Assembly (NCBI GenBank): GCA_023935145.1
Contig: CM043700.1
Coordinates: forward strand, 136,806,828-136,870,827
Source: Bretschneidera sinensis
Taxonomy: Eukaryota > Streptophyta > Magnoliopsida > Brassicales > Akaniaceae
Direction: 5' to 3'
Length of the DNA: 64,000 nucleotides
Shown here: piece by piece, positions 1-11,393 of the stretch
Layout: each line of letters starts with the position of its first letter
Numbering within the stretch: position 1 is the first letter of the stretch
Made by a program: the position numbers and the translations under genes
Notes under the pieces: model-generated
What the model was told of the DNA's origin: nothing
Databases searched by the model: none
Seen by the model: only the letters and a program-made list of their open reading frames with translations

Positions 1-707
1 TTAAATAAACATAGGCATTAATCAAGTTAAGCAACATAACATAAATATCACAAAGGCACCAATACTGAATTATTGAATAAACATAATTAGGGCTTCAATC
101 AAACCCTTACTAAAAAGTTAATTACACATAATAAGATAAAAAGGAAAGAAGAAACCCGAAAATATTATGGAGAAGAGTCTTCAATTCGTCTCCACAATCT
201 TTTCCTTCGGGCTCGTCCAGCCTCCGGTCTCCCCGAACAAAAACTAAAACTAAAAGGGAGCGTGATCCCCCAAAAGGGAGATCTACTCCAAAGGGAGATT
301 AAAAGATAAAAGAAGGGATCCCCTAATTTGTGTTTTTACTAGTGTATTTATAGGGGTTGAATAATCCTAGAAGACTCAGGAAACCTTATATTTCCTAAAA
401 CATAAAAACTTCTTTGTTTTCAAAACTGGTTCTGCCATTTTACTGTTCACGCCCGTACATGTGAGCTCGATCGCATATGTGGTGCGCTCGATTGCCCAGA
501 GGAGTGCGCTCGATCGCAATCTAGCCAGCAGTTGCTCCAGGATTTCCAGATTTCTTCCTTTAAGTGCCAAAAATGCTCCTTTTTCTCCAAGACCCTATAA
601 AAACGTGTAAAACACAAAAGTGAAGTAAAATAGACTAAAATATATAGATAAAGAGCTTAACAAATGTAAATTAAGGGGCTTAAATATGAATATTTAAGCA
701 CCTATCA
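1..707 (-). repeat. Partial 3' LTR of A1
   Basis: The minus-strand LTR start TGATAGGTGC is at 707-698, directly after an AAGTTTGGGGGT polypurine-like block on the minus strand. The visible part includes the GCGATCGAGCGC-type palindromes (about 450-525) and a TATA-like box. It differs more from its partner LTR (3928-4650; several per cent plus a small indel) than from A1' (60484-61184; roughly 2-4 per cent). Confidence 0.85.
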
Positions 708-2133
708 CACCCCCAAACTTACATATTACTAGTCCCTTAGCAATACAAAACTAAAAACTAACTGAAAAATAAAGGTACATAGATAAATCCACTGTTCATG
801 GTGTCCACAAAAGTTTAGGTATCGCACAAAATCATGACTTGCATTCGTGAACAAGCTTAAACAATACAAACACATCTTCGTAATGAATCCAAGTTTTAAA
901 CGTTGATTACTTACATGAGGTAGGTTAAGGCATCACAAGTCTGATTTTTAGTGTGTGGTGAATTAGCACATAAAGATGAAGCTTCCAAATATCTCTAATG
1001 TATTGTGTTTTAGTGTCTTAATATTCATCGAATTTCCTATCAGAATGAACACAAGTGGTATAGTTTTCTTTCTTTTCTTTTTTCTTTTATCATGAGTTTT
1101 TTTCTTCTTTTTTTTTGGTAAGTTGGGTTCCATTAAGCTTTCTAGTTGATCCATGTAGCGAGTGTGTAACCAATGACTCCCAAACGAGATGGTTTTAGGG
1201 CATTAGGTGTAGAGACACCCCTAAGGACTTACTAACTCGAGTCAAAAAGGCTGCAAAACTAAATGGTGTTAATGCATCCAAGCAAAATCCCCACCTTTTG
1301 ATGTGAATACTCACTGCTTACTGAGGCAGAGGTCCAGTTACTCAGTGAAAACCTTACTTAATGATCATTCTATGCATAATTCCCACTTTTTGACGTGAAC
1401 ACTCACTGCTTACTGAGGCAAGAGGTCTAGTTACTCAGTGGAAACTTTTTTTTTCTACTGATTATTAGGAGCATCTTATTTTCTCTTTTTGCACAATAAA
1501 TATTTTTCTCTATTTTTCTATGCCAAAGTGTTATTCTAACAAGTTATTCGATTACAGCTAGGTCATGGAAACATATACATTAAAATCACATGTCATACCC
1601 CACACAATTATGTGTTAATGTGCTCGTGTTAGATTAGATCAAGCTTGTGAATCCTTAAACAACTTAAAAGTGGTAATTAAAGTTTAAAACTCAATTATTA
1701 GACCATGTATTCAAGGTTTTAAGTCCACTTATGAAGTCAAATCATACTATTCGTTAAGATCAACCAAAATTTTTAGAACAAAATGAACATGTATTTATCT
1801 TTTAAACAAAAAATTGGGACATAACATGTGTGAATGTGTCCCCATACCCCCAAACTTAAATTGCACATTGTCCCCAATGTGCGAAAAGCATGGAAGGATC
1901 TGACCTGGGGGATGGAGAACTCGTTGGGCTGGCATGGCTCATAGCACACCCCCAAACTTGAACGGATGTACACAATGTCCCTAAAAAGACAAGGAAAAAC
2001 TAACGTAATATGGGAAAACAAAGAGTACAATAAATAAATAAATAATAATAAATATAAAAAAAAATAATAAAAGGATAAGCTGTGGGGTGCCTCCCATAAG
2101 CGCTAAGTTTAACGTCTTCAACCGAACCAAGCT
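708..2133 (-). other. Non-coding interior of A1
   Basis: No credible gene. It holds the conserved hairpin doublet (about 1290-1445), with TTACTGAG/CTCAGT-type inverted repeats, and two further AAGTTTGGGGGT blocks read on the minus strand near 1850 and 1955. The lysine-rich open frame at 963-1154 is only the antisense of pyrimidine runs. Confidence 0.7.
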
Positions 2134-2965
2134 TTATTTTACTCCAAAACTAAGATTGGCAGCAACTAGCATAGGAAATGTCTTGTTCTCTCCCATATAA
2201 ACATAAGGTAAGTGCTCTGGCAACTGCTTGAATTCCAAGTTAGGTGCTTGTACAATAAAATGGAAAATAGTATTAGTAGGCACATGAGGGTCAAAAGGAT
2301 CGGTGTACTTACTTGGATGCTTTGGTGAGGCCTCAAGAAGGTGCACAGTGTCGATGATGTCATCAGTAACATTCTCACATTTAGGCTCAGTATCTGATCC
2401 TTTGAAACAATGGGTGAGGGTGGTCTCCAATGGATCAATGTGATGGACATGACAAACTTGCTCAACAACACTTTGCTTTCGTTCACTTAGCTCTTTAGCA
2501 ATTTGCCCCACTTGTACTTCCAATCTTTGAATAGCTTGCTCATGCCTTGCAGTGGTTTCCCTTTGCTCGGTCATAAACTGATCTTGTGATGTTATCAATT
2601 GCCTTACCATACTCTCTAGATCACTCTTCTTTGACTCTTGAATTGGTTGGGATGCTTGGTGGAAGTTCCTTTGTTGCCCTTGAAGCATTTGGATTGTTGC
2701 TCTATGAGTGATTCCGTCATCCAGGATTATAGGTATTTGCATAAATGTTATAGTTTTTCGGTCCCACATAGTCCGTTTGCTCTTGATCTGTAGATAAATA
2801 TAAAGGGCAAGTGTCAGTAGTGTGATCAAAATGAGAACATATAGCACATACCTGGAGTTGTTTGGCTCGTGGGCTAGGTGAGATGTTTTGAGCAGTCATG
2901 GTGTTTATAAGCATATCAAGCTTCATCTCCATAGCAGCTAGATAAGTATATGTAGCTTCCGCCAT
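2134..2965 (-). pseudogene. gag-like remnant of A1
   Basis: Translation starts at ATG 2965-2963 and runs into a CX2CX4HX4C zinc knuckle (CAICSHFDHTTDTC), then a YNIYANTYNPG segment typical of Athila-type gag. A frameshift near 2720 moves the frame to an open stretch ending at 2134. This second part is coiled-coil-like (Gln/Glu rich) and ends with LPEHLPYVYMGEN, which resembles the conserved segment just before reverse transcriptase in Athila polyproteins. So the C-terminal part of gag is joined to a pre-RT stub and all enzymatic domains are missing. The same frameshift is present in A1' (62608-63439), so it predates the duplication. No capsid N-terminal domain is seen. Confidence 0.75.
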
Positions 2966-3264
2966 TGGTACTTCTCCTTCAAAGGAATTAGTTGAAAAAC
3001 TTCAATGCAGCAGTTTCAGTACTATTGTTTGGGTACTCTCTGGAGCTTTTGGGCTCGATCACACCAAGAACAACGCTTGATCGCACTGGGCTTGCGTTCG
3101 ATCGCGGGATAGAAACTTCTATGCTGCACACCTGAACAGAAAATGAAAAGAAGGAATAAATATGATTTTTTGATAAAAATAAAAATAAAACAGAACAAAA
3201 TAAAATAAAATAGAATAATAAAAAAAATTAATGAAAATAATTCCAAAAAGAAATTTAGCACAAT

Positions 3265-3281
3265 CCCCGACAACGACGCCA
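3265..3281 (-). other. Primer-binding site of A1 (tRNA-Asp type)
   Basis: The plus strand reads CCCCGACAACGACGCCA. It matches the 3' end of plant tRNA-Asp(GTC) except for two G-to-A changes. It lies six bases inside the 5' LTR. Confidence 0.8.
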
Positions 3282-3287
3282 AAAACT

Positions 3288-4650
3288 TGTTGGGAAAAAA
3301 TATACCTAAATTAATAAGCAAATAATCGCACTCGTTTTACTTGCAAGTGCACAAGGTCAACAGTGTAGTACAATGTGTGAATGCAAGATCATCTCCACAG
3401 GGATTGGTAAAGTTCAATTTAGAATTATATTCGTAATATAAAGAGATAGAAATAATAAAAGTGTTGAGAAATAATAAAGATAAAATACTAAGGATAAAGG
3501 CGTAGGGACTTGATATCCACCACTAATTATGCGACCTCAATACAGCAGTATGCCAATATTTTAAATATACCATGAATACCTAATGTTTGTCAACCTAAGG
3601 GCATGGTATCTACTCCTTCGGTTATTGATCTCCCTAAGCAACGAGTTAGGCATGGTATCTACTCTAACTCTTCTCTTTCTTAAGGGATTCAGCATGGTAT
3701 CTACTAAATTGTTCCTTAAGAGAGCTTAAGATCTGTGAAAATCGAAAACCACATGAGACCTAGGGCATGGTATCTACTTCTGGTTTCCCATGTTGATTAA
3801 TCCAAGAATCTGGTGTGGATATCTTTTATTACTAATGTTGAACCCAGGACTCGGTCATCCAAATTGATTCAACTAACTGATCCATACCACATGCATATGT
3901 TGATCAAACAAAGACATATGAGGAATTTAAATAAACACAGGCATTAATCAAGTTAAGCAACATAACATAAATATCACAAAGGTGCCAATAATGAATTATT
4001 GAATAAACATAATTAGGACTTCAATCAAACCCTTACTAAAAAGTTAATTACACATAATAAGATAAAAAGGAAAAAATAAACCCGAAAACATTATGGAGAA
4101 GAGTCGTCAATTCGTCTCCACAATCTCATCCTTCGGGCTCGTCCAACCTCCGGCCTCCCCGAACAAAAACTAAAACTAAAATGGAGCTTGATCCCTCAAA
4201 AGGGAGATCTACTCCAAAGGGAGATTAAAAGATAAAAGAAAAGATCCCCTAATTTGTGTTTTTACAAGTGTATTTATAGGGGTTGAATAATCCTAGAAGA
4301 CTCAAGAAACCTTAAATTTCCTAAAACATAAAAACTCCTTTATTTCCAAAACTAGTTTTGTCGTTTACTGTTTACGCCCGTACATGTGAGCTCGATCGCA
4401 TATGTGGTGTACTCGATCGCAATTCTGCGCTCGATCGCCCAGAGAAGTGCGCTCGATCACAATCTAGCCAGTAGCTGCTCCAGGATTTCCGGATTTCTTC
4501 CTTTAAGTGCCAAAAATGTTTCTTTTTCTCCAAGACCTTATAAAAACGTGTAAAACACAAAAGTGAAGTAAAATAGACTAAAACATATAGATAAAGAGCT
4601 TAACAAATGTAAATTAAGGGGCTTAAATATGAATATTTAAGCACTTATCA
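3288..4650 (-). repeat. 5' LTR of A1
   Basis: 1363 bp. On the plus strand it starts TGTTGGG and ends CTTATCA. It contains the four-hairpin GATACCA array (about 3598-3790 on the plus strand, read as GCATGGTATCTACT) and the GCTCGATCGC palindrome cluster (about 4390-4460). Confidence 0.85.
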
Positions 4651-5817
4651 TTGACTCTCACTTATATTTTAATGATGACAAAACACAACTCTTATTATAC
4701 TAACAGTGCTATCTAAGTGTATTAAAGCAATAAGAGCATTCAATCAAGGATCAAGGTGCAAGAACTCAACTCGAATCAATCACCAAGTTAAGACAAAAGG
4801 TCTAGCATAGTTATAAGGTATTTAAACAAGTTGTAAATCTCACTTGTTCAGGTAATTAGCTTGTCCAATGACTCATTTTGAAAAAGCATTTTAAAAACTA
4901 ACGTTTTAGAATCAAATCTTTTTAAAAGAATGAGAAACTGGATTGAAAGGCAACCCAGTCGACTGGGTGCTTACACTAGAAGACTTGTGTTTTGGACGGA
5001 CAGTCCCCAGTCGACTGGTAAGACCAATCCAGTCGACTGGTACATTGGGCAGAAGGTTCCCAGTCGACTGGTAAGTCATACCCAGTCAACTGGTACCTTC
5101 AACTGTCTTAAACTATAATTTTTAAGTATGACCCAGTCTACTGGTACTAAGACCCAGTCGATTGGTAGTTCAAAAAATATGACCATTGAGACGCGAGATT
5201 TTAGCACAACTTGCTCCAAAACATTCAAAATCAGTTAAAAATGGGCATATTACATCAAGGCTATATAAGCTCACTCTATTGAGCATTTCAAAAAGAGAGA
5301 ACACACATTCAATCAAGTTTTTACTCATTGATACTCAAAAAGCTTTGAAAAATTGATTGTTGAGCCATTCTTCAAGCTTTACATTGAAAGAGAGATATTA
5401 TTCAGTTGTATGAGCTTCTATCGTTGTCTCTCTACCATTTACTTTACAGCATCTATTGTAAATGGATTAACTTTCAAAATGAAGGGATTAGCTTCTGAGA
5501 GGACAGGTTTGCTTTCGAGAGGAAGGGATTGATTGTAAGGTTTGTGCAACACATATGAAGTTGCACGACTAAGTTTCTTAGTGGATTACTTCAAGGAGGT
5601 TCCTTGAAGAGAGTGGACGTAGGGTCGGAATGAATCCGATATTGCCGGACCACTATAAACTGAGTTTGCATACTCTATTCCTTAAACTCTTTATTTACAG
5701 CACATATTACTTGTTTATATGCTTGTGGTGTTATTTGTTTTATAAACTTGTGTTTAATCCGTGAAAGTTTGTAAAACTCAATTTACCTCCCCTTTTGGGT
5801 TGAAACCTCAGTCTTCA
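4651..5817 (+). repeat. 5' LTR of S1 (first two bases displaced)
   Basis: Ends CAGTCTTCA before the primer site. Contains seven CCAGTCGACTGG-type palindromes between about 4962 and 5165 (some decayed to CAGTCAACTGG or CAGTCTACTGG), a TATA box TATATAAG at 5262-5269, and a GGATTA...GAGAGGA minisatellite at about 5462-5530. Confidence 0.85.
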
Positions 5818-5819
5818 AT

Positions 5820-5832
5820 TGGTATCAAAGCC
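5820..5832 (+). other. Primer-binding site of S1 (tRNA-Met initiator)
   Basis: TGGTATCAAAGCC differs by one base from the standard TGGTATCAGAGCC and lies two bases after the LTR. Confidence 0.85.
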
Positions 5833-5872
5833 TCGTTCTCAATTTTAGGCTTAATATCTTTGAGTTGATCCA

Positions 5873-8069
5873 GTGGCAGCAAATAGCTATTCTGAGGGAC
5901 ACTCATACACTAGGCCTCCCTTGTTCAATGGCTCCAACTATAACTATTGGAAAAACATGATGAAATTCTTTATCGAATGACAAGATTATAATCTATAGAT
6001 AATCATTGAAGAGGGACCTAGAATTCCATCAAAGGAAATCATTATTGGAGAAATCCATCATACAATGCTTAAACTCAAAACTGAGTACAATGATGAAGAT
6101 TGTAGAATGATGTATTTCAATAGTAGAGCAATAAGTATTTTACATTGTGCTTTAGATATATCTGAATATAATAAAATCTCTGCATGTGTTTCAGCTAAGG
6201 AAATATAGGATAAATTGCAAGTTACATATGAAGGAACTAGTGAGGTTAAAAAATCAAAAATCTATATACTAGTATATGAATATGAATCTTTTAGAATGTC
6301 TTATAACGAAACAATCTCTCAAATGCACTCACGTTTCACAACTATTGTTAATGGTTTGAAGCTTCTTGGTAGGAACATTGAAGAGTTTGAACTAACAAGA
6401 AAAATCTTAAGATCTCTGCCACCTTCGTGGAAACCAAAGAAGACGGCCATTCAGGAGGCCAAAGATCTCGACAAACTTGATGTTGAAACACTTTTTGGGT
6501 TATTGTTGACATATGAGATGGAGGAAATGAATTTCATTGTCAATGATGATGAGAAGAAGAAGAAAGTTATTGCTTTCAAAGCCTTTACATACAACAGAGA
6601 AGAGGAATCGGAAGAAGAGGCGGAGAGCAGTGAAGAAGATGGTGAGATGGCTTTAATCACTAAACAATTTCATAGATTCTTGAAGAAAAGCAAGAAACCA
6701 TATACAAAGGATCCCATCTCGAAAAGGGAACCACTTGTGTGCTATGGATGCAATGAACCCAGTCACATCAAGGCCGATTGTATGGCTGCAAGCAAACTAT
6801 ACAAGAGCTTCAAGAAGAAGGCTATGATTGTAACCACTTAGAGTGATGACGAAGAAGAAGAAGAATCCTTGGATAAAGAAGTTGGATATGAGGAAATTGC
6901 CAGCCTATACCTTATGGCAATTGATGATGAAAATGAGGTATTATCTTCTTCCTCTTCAAAAAAAAAAAAAAACATTGTGAGTAGTAGTGAAGAATTGTTA
7001 GAAGTCATAAATGAAATGCATGATGAATTGAAGAAATTCGATTCTAGGAACTCAACTCTTAAGAAAGAGGTATCATCTCTTTCTAAAGAAATGATTAGTC
7101 TAAGAGATGAAAAAGATAAACTATCATCATTGCTTTATGATTTTTCTCAAGATTTTCTAAAAGATGAAAAATGAAAACTTAAAGAATAAGATATTAGAAT
7201 TGAATGGCACTATATCCAGACTCATGCTTGGAAAAAGAAAAGCTTGATGAAGTACTTTCTTGCCAAAGATTAAGTGGAAGAAAATCTGGGTTAGGATACT
7301 CTCCATTAGGCAAGCAAAAATCAAAAGAGGGCTTATTCATGAAAGCTTCATGTGTGAATGAAGCCTCTACTTCAAAGGTTAAAATCACACCCACATTGAA
7401 TGATAGTATGTCTAGAAATACTAATTCTAATGCCTATATAAGATTGAAGAATCTTAGAAATTCTTATACTTATATGTATGCTCATTCAAGGAATGATTAT
7501 ACACATGCTAGGAATAATCATCATATGCATCCTAGAAAATATATATGTAATCAAAACTTGCACACTGCACATTCATATACTAGGAATTACCATCATGGTC
7601 ATCCTAGAAATAGTGTGCATACAAGTATGTATCCTAGAAATCATCTTCATACATTTTCTGGAAATAACATGCATATTCATATTCCTCACGATAGAAACAT
7701 GTATCCTAGGAACTCATATCCTAAGTATTATAGGCATGAACAACTAAATACTCCTAGAAATTTCAATAACTATCATCCTAAGATTGTGCATCATCATGTC
7801 TATAGAACTTCATATGTTGTTAAGAAAGTATGGGTCCTAAAAAGAACTTTATTTTCAAGGACTAACCCCAAAGGACCCAAGAAATTTTGGGTACCTAAAA
7901 ATGCCCTTGTATATCCTTGTGTCATGTAGATATGTCTCCACACAAAGGAAAAAGGTAACTGTTGGTACCTTGATAGTGGATGCTCAAAGCACATGACTGG
8001 TGATAAAAGTGTATTCAATGAGCTAACTCTAAGAGATGGTGGACTTGTCACCATTGGAGGCAACACAAA
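5873..8069 (+). pseudogene. S1 gag and start of protease
   Basis: Homologous to S2 gag at 9379. The expected ATG is GTG here (5873). Stops include a TGA in the segment around 5980 and a TAG near 6207. Readable parts are a capsid-like region (6215-6600), an acidic/lysine stretch, a CX2CX4HX4C knuckle (CYGCNEPSHIKADC, about 6750), a Lys/Glu coiled-coil region (6869-7174) and a linker rich in His, Asn, Arg and Tyr (about 7440-7800). The retropepsin motif Asp-Ser-Gly is at 7972-7980. The frame is cut at 8069 by S2 and resumes at 23338. Confidence 0.8.
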
Positions 8070-9323
8070 TGTTGACCTTTACCCGTATTTTAATGATGAC
8101 AAAACACAACTGTTATTACACTAACAAGTTCAAGCTAAGTGTAGTAAGCATCAAACGCATTCAACCAAGGATCAAAGTGCAAGAACTCGAACCGAATCTT
8201 TCTATCAAGTGAAAACTGAAGAACTAGTATAGGATTAAGATACTAGACAAAATGTAAGTCTCACTTGTACAATGTAAAAGCTTGATCAAAGGCTCGAGCA
8301 CAAAAGGTTTTCTAAAACCGATAGTTTTAAAACAAATGTTTTCAGTTTAAAAACAGAAAAACTGGGTTGGAAGACAACCCAGTCGACTAGGTACAAATAC
8401 CAGTCGACTGGTAAAATGGACAGTGAGTCCCCAGTCGACTGTATGGAACATACCATTCGACTGGTAAAACAGACAGTAAGTCTCCAATCTACTGGATGAA
8501 ATGTACCAGTCGACTGGTACCCCAGAAGGTTTGAAAACAGGTAAATTTAAGTGAACCCAGTCGACTAGTCTCTTGACCCAGTCGTCTGGAGGTTCAAAAA
8601 ATATAACCATTGGACCCGAAAAGCTGATCTTTAAGATTCAAATTAAAGTCCAAACGGCCATAGTTTTTGATGACTATTTAAACCCATTTTATTGAGCATT
8701 CAAAAAAAATGCTGCACATATTCAAAAAGAGTTGAACTCACTCAATCAATCAAGTTGTTATACTCTTTGAAACACAAAAAGCTTTGAAATATACTTGTTG
8801 AGCCATTTCTTCAAGCTTTACTTTGAAAGAGAGACATTTCAGTTGTATAAGCTCTCATTTACTGTCTCTCTACCATTTACTTTACAGCATCTTTTGTAAA
8901 GGGATTACTTTCGAAAGGAAGAGGATACTTCCAAGAGGAAGGGGATTACTTCCGAGAGGAAGGGGATACTTTCGAGAAGAAGGGGATTACTTCCGAGAGG
9001 AAGGGGATTGCATGGTTTAAGCAACACCCGTAAGTTGCTTGTGTACAGTTTGTGCAACACCCGCGAAGTTGTACGACTAAGTTTTCTTAGTGGATTACTT
9101 CAAGGAGTTCCTTAAAGAGAGTGGACATAGGGTCGGAACGAGTCCGATATTACCAAACCACTATAAACTGTGTTTACATTCTCTACTCCTTACACTCTTT
9201 ATTTATAGCACATTAATTGTTTAAATTGCTTGTTGGTTATATGTTTTTATAAACTTGTATTTATTCCGCGAAAGTTTTTAAAACCCAATTCACCCCCCTC
9301 TTGGGTTGAAACCTCAGTCTACA
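8070..9323 (+). repeat. 5' LTR of S2
   Basis: 1254 bp, TG...CA. Holds the CCAGTCGACTGG palindrome array (about 8378-8590), a TATA-like TATTTAAAC near 8673, and five units of a minisatellite of about 20 bp whose core can fold as CTTCC-GAGA-GGAAG (about 8905-9010). Confidence 0.9.
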
Positions 9324-9325
9324 AT

Positions 9326-9338
9326 TGGTATCAGAGCC
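9326..9338 (+). other. Primer-binding site of S2 (tRNA-Met initiator)
   Basis: TGGTATCAGAGCC, complementary to the 3' end of plant initiator tRNA-Met, two bases after the LTR. Confidence 0.9.
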
Positions 9339-9378
9339 TTGTTCTCAATTTTATGCTTAATATCCTTGAGTTGATCCG

Positions 9379-11339
9379 ATGGCAGCAAATAGCTATTCTG
9401 AGGGACACTCTTATAATAGACCTCTTTTGTTCAATGTCTCCAACTACAACTATTGGAAAAACATAATGAAAATCTTTGTCGAATGACAAGATTATAATCT
9501 GTGGACAGTCATTGAAGAAGGACCCAGAATTTCTTCAAAGGAAATAGCTATTGGAGAAATCAATACTACAATGCCTAAACTCAAAACTGAGTATAATGAT
9601 GAGGATTGTAGAATGATATCTCTCAATAGTAGAGCCATAAGCATTTTATACTATGCTTTAGATATATCTGAATACAATAAAATCTCAACATGTGTTTTGA
9701 CTAAGGAGATATGGGATAAACTGCAAGTTACATATGAAGGAACTAGTGAAGTTAAAAAATAAAAAAATCTGTATGCTAGTTTCTGAATATGAATCTTTTA
9801 GAATGTCTTCTAACAAAAAAATTTCACAAATGCACTCACGTTTCACAACTATTATTAATGGTTTGAAGCTTCTTGGTAGGAACATTGAGGAGTTCGAACT
9901 AACAAGGAAAATATTGAGATATTTGCCACCTACCTAGAAAGCAAAGAAGACGGCCATCACAGAGGCCAAGGATCTCGACAAATTTGATGTTGAAGCACTT
10001 CTCGGATCTCTATTGACATATGAGATGGAAGAAATGACTCCCATAGTCAATAAAGATGAGAAGAAGAAAAATGTAATTGCTCTCAAAGCTTCTACGAGTA
10101 ACAAAGAAATAGAATCAAAAGAAGAAGCGGAGAGCAGCGAAGAAGATGGTGAAATGGCCTTAATCGCCAAACGGTTTCAAAGGTTCTTGAAGAAAAGCAA
10201 GAAACCTTACACAAAGGATCCCACCTCAAAAAGGGAACCACTTATGTGTTATGGCTACAAGAAACCTAGTCACATCAGGGCTGACTGTATGGCTTCAAAT
10301 AAACTATACAAGAGCTTCAAGAAGAAAGCCATGATAGCAACCACTTGGAGTGATGACGAAGAAGAAGAATCCTCGGAAAACGAAGTTGGATACGAGGAAA
10401 TTGCCAACCTATGTCTTATAGCAATTGATGATGAAAATGAGGTATCACCTTCTCCCTCTTCTAAAAATAAAATTGTGTCTAGTAGTGAAGAACTGTTAAA
10501 AGTCATAAATGAAATGCATGATGAATTAAAGAAATTCGATTCTAGAAACTCAACTCTTAAGAAAGAGGTTTCATTTCTTTCTAAAGAAATGATAAGTCTT
10601 AGAGAAGAAAAAGATAAACTATCTTTATTGCTTTATGATGCTTCTCAAGATTTTCTCAAAGATGAAAATGAGAATTTATAGAACAAAATATTAGAATTAA
10701 ATAGCACTATATCTAGACTCATGCTTGGAAAAGAAAAACTTGATGAAGTGCTTTCTTGCCAAAGAATAAGTGGAGGAAAATCTGGGTTAGGATACTCTCC
10801 AGTAGGCAAGCCATCAAAAGAGGCTCTATTCATTCAAGCCTCATGTGTGAATGAAGCTTCTACTTCTAAGACCTCTAGCAAAGCTAAAAGAACTCCCTCA
10901 ATATATGGTAGCAAGTTTAGAAATACTGATTATAATGTTTACACAAGAATAAAGCGTCATAGAAATACCCATGCTTATATGTATGCTCATACTCATTCTA
11001 GGAATAATCATTATATGCATTCTAGGAACAATATGTATAATCAGAATATGCACACTGCACATATATATCGTAGGAGTTAGAAATAGTGTGCATACAAGCA
11101 TGTATCCTAGAAATTATCATCATACATTTTCTGGAAATGACATACATATCAATATTCCTCACAATAGAAACATGTATCCTAGGAACTCATATAGACATGC
11201 TCATCTAAGATATCCTAGAAAGATCAATAACCACCATCCTAGGACTGTGCATCATCAACATGTCTATAGAACATCATATATTATTAAGAAAGTATGGGTC
11301 CCAAAAAGAACCGTGTTTTTTAGGACTAACCCCAAATGA
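9379..11339 (+). pseudogene. S2 gag
   Basis: Starts at ATG 9379 and opens with a short conserved segment containing NYNYWK, typical of SIRE-type gag. An in-frame TGA follows near 9483 at the same site as in S1. More breaks follow: a frameshift near 9765, a TAG near 9937, and stops near 10680 and 11080. The knuckle near 10250 reads CYGYKKPSHIRADC, so its second Cys is Tyr. Next come an acidic coiled-coil stretch (10380-10680) and the His/Tyr/Arg/Asn-rich linker (10900-11330) that leads into a WVPK-type segment upstream of protease. It cannot encode a working capsid protein. Confidence 0.8.
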
Positions 11340-11393
11340 CCCAAGAAATTCTAGGTACCTAAGAGTGCGATTATATATCCTTGTATGATGTAG

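Larger units (their letters stand above)
1..4650 (-). mobile_element. Family A element, copy A1 (Athila-derived, non-autonomous), 3' LTR cut by window edge
   Basis: In minus-strand order: 5' LTR 4650-3288, tRNA-Asp-type primer site, a gag-like remnant, a long non-coding interior, and a 3' LTR running off the window at position 1. LTRs start TGATA. The right flank begins TTGAC inside a SIRE LTR. The same TTGAC precedes copy A1' at 59913-59917, so the target duplication is TTGAC. The interior (about 2.6 kb) has no reverse transcriptase, RNase H or integrase, so movement would need enzymes from elsewhere. Lineage is inferred from the gag knuckle context, the tRNA-Asp primer site and a pre-RT motif typical of Athila polyproteins. 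Confidence 0.88.

Noticed and set aside
376..570. Similar short open frames in LTRs (also 4372, 25029, 29238, 60859)
   Set aside because: They follow from sequence similarity of the LTRs and the GATCGAGCGC cluster. Frames are not kept between copies, and in A3 only the antisense frame is open.
963..1154. Open frame with a Lys-rich nuclear-localisation-like stretch (also 61440-61631)
   Set aside because: It is the translation of pyrimidine runs in the non-coding interior of family A, and it is absent from A2 and A3.
4962..5165. CRISPR-like array from regularly recurring CCAGTCGACTGG
   Set aside because: Spacing is irregular, the intervening sequence is itself part of the LTR, and the setting is a plant retroelement.
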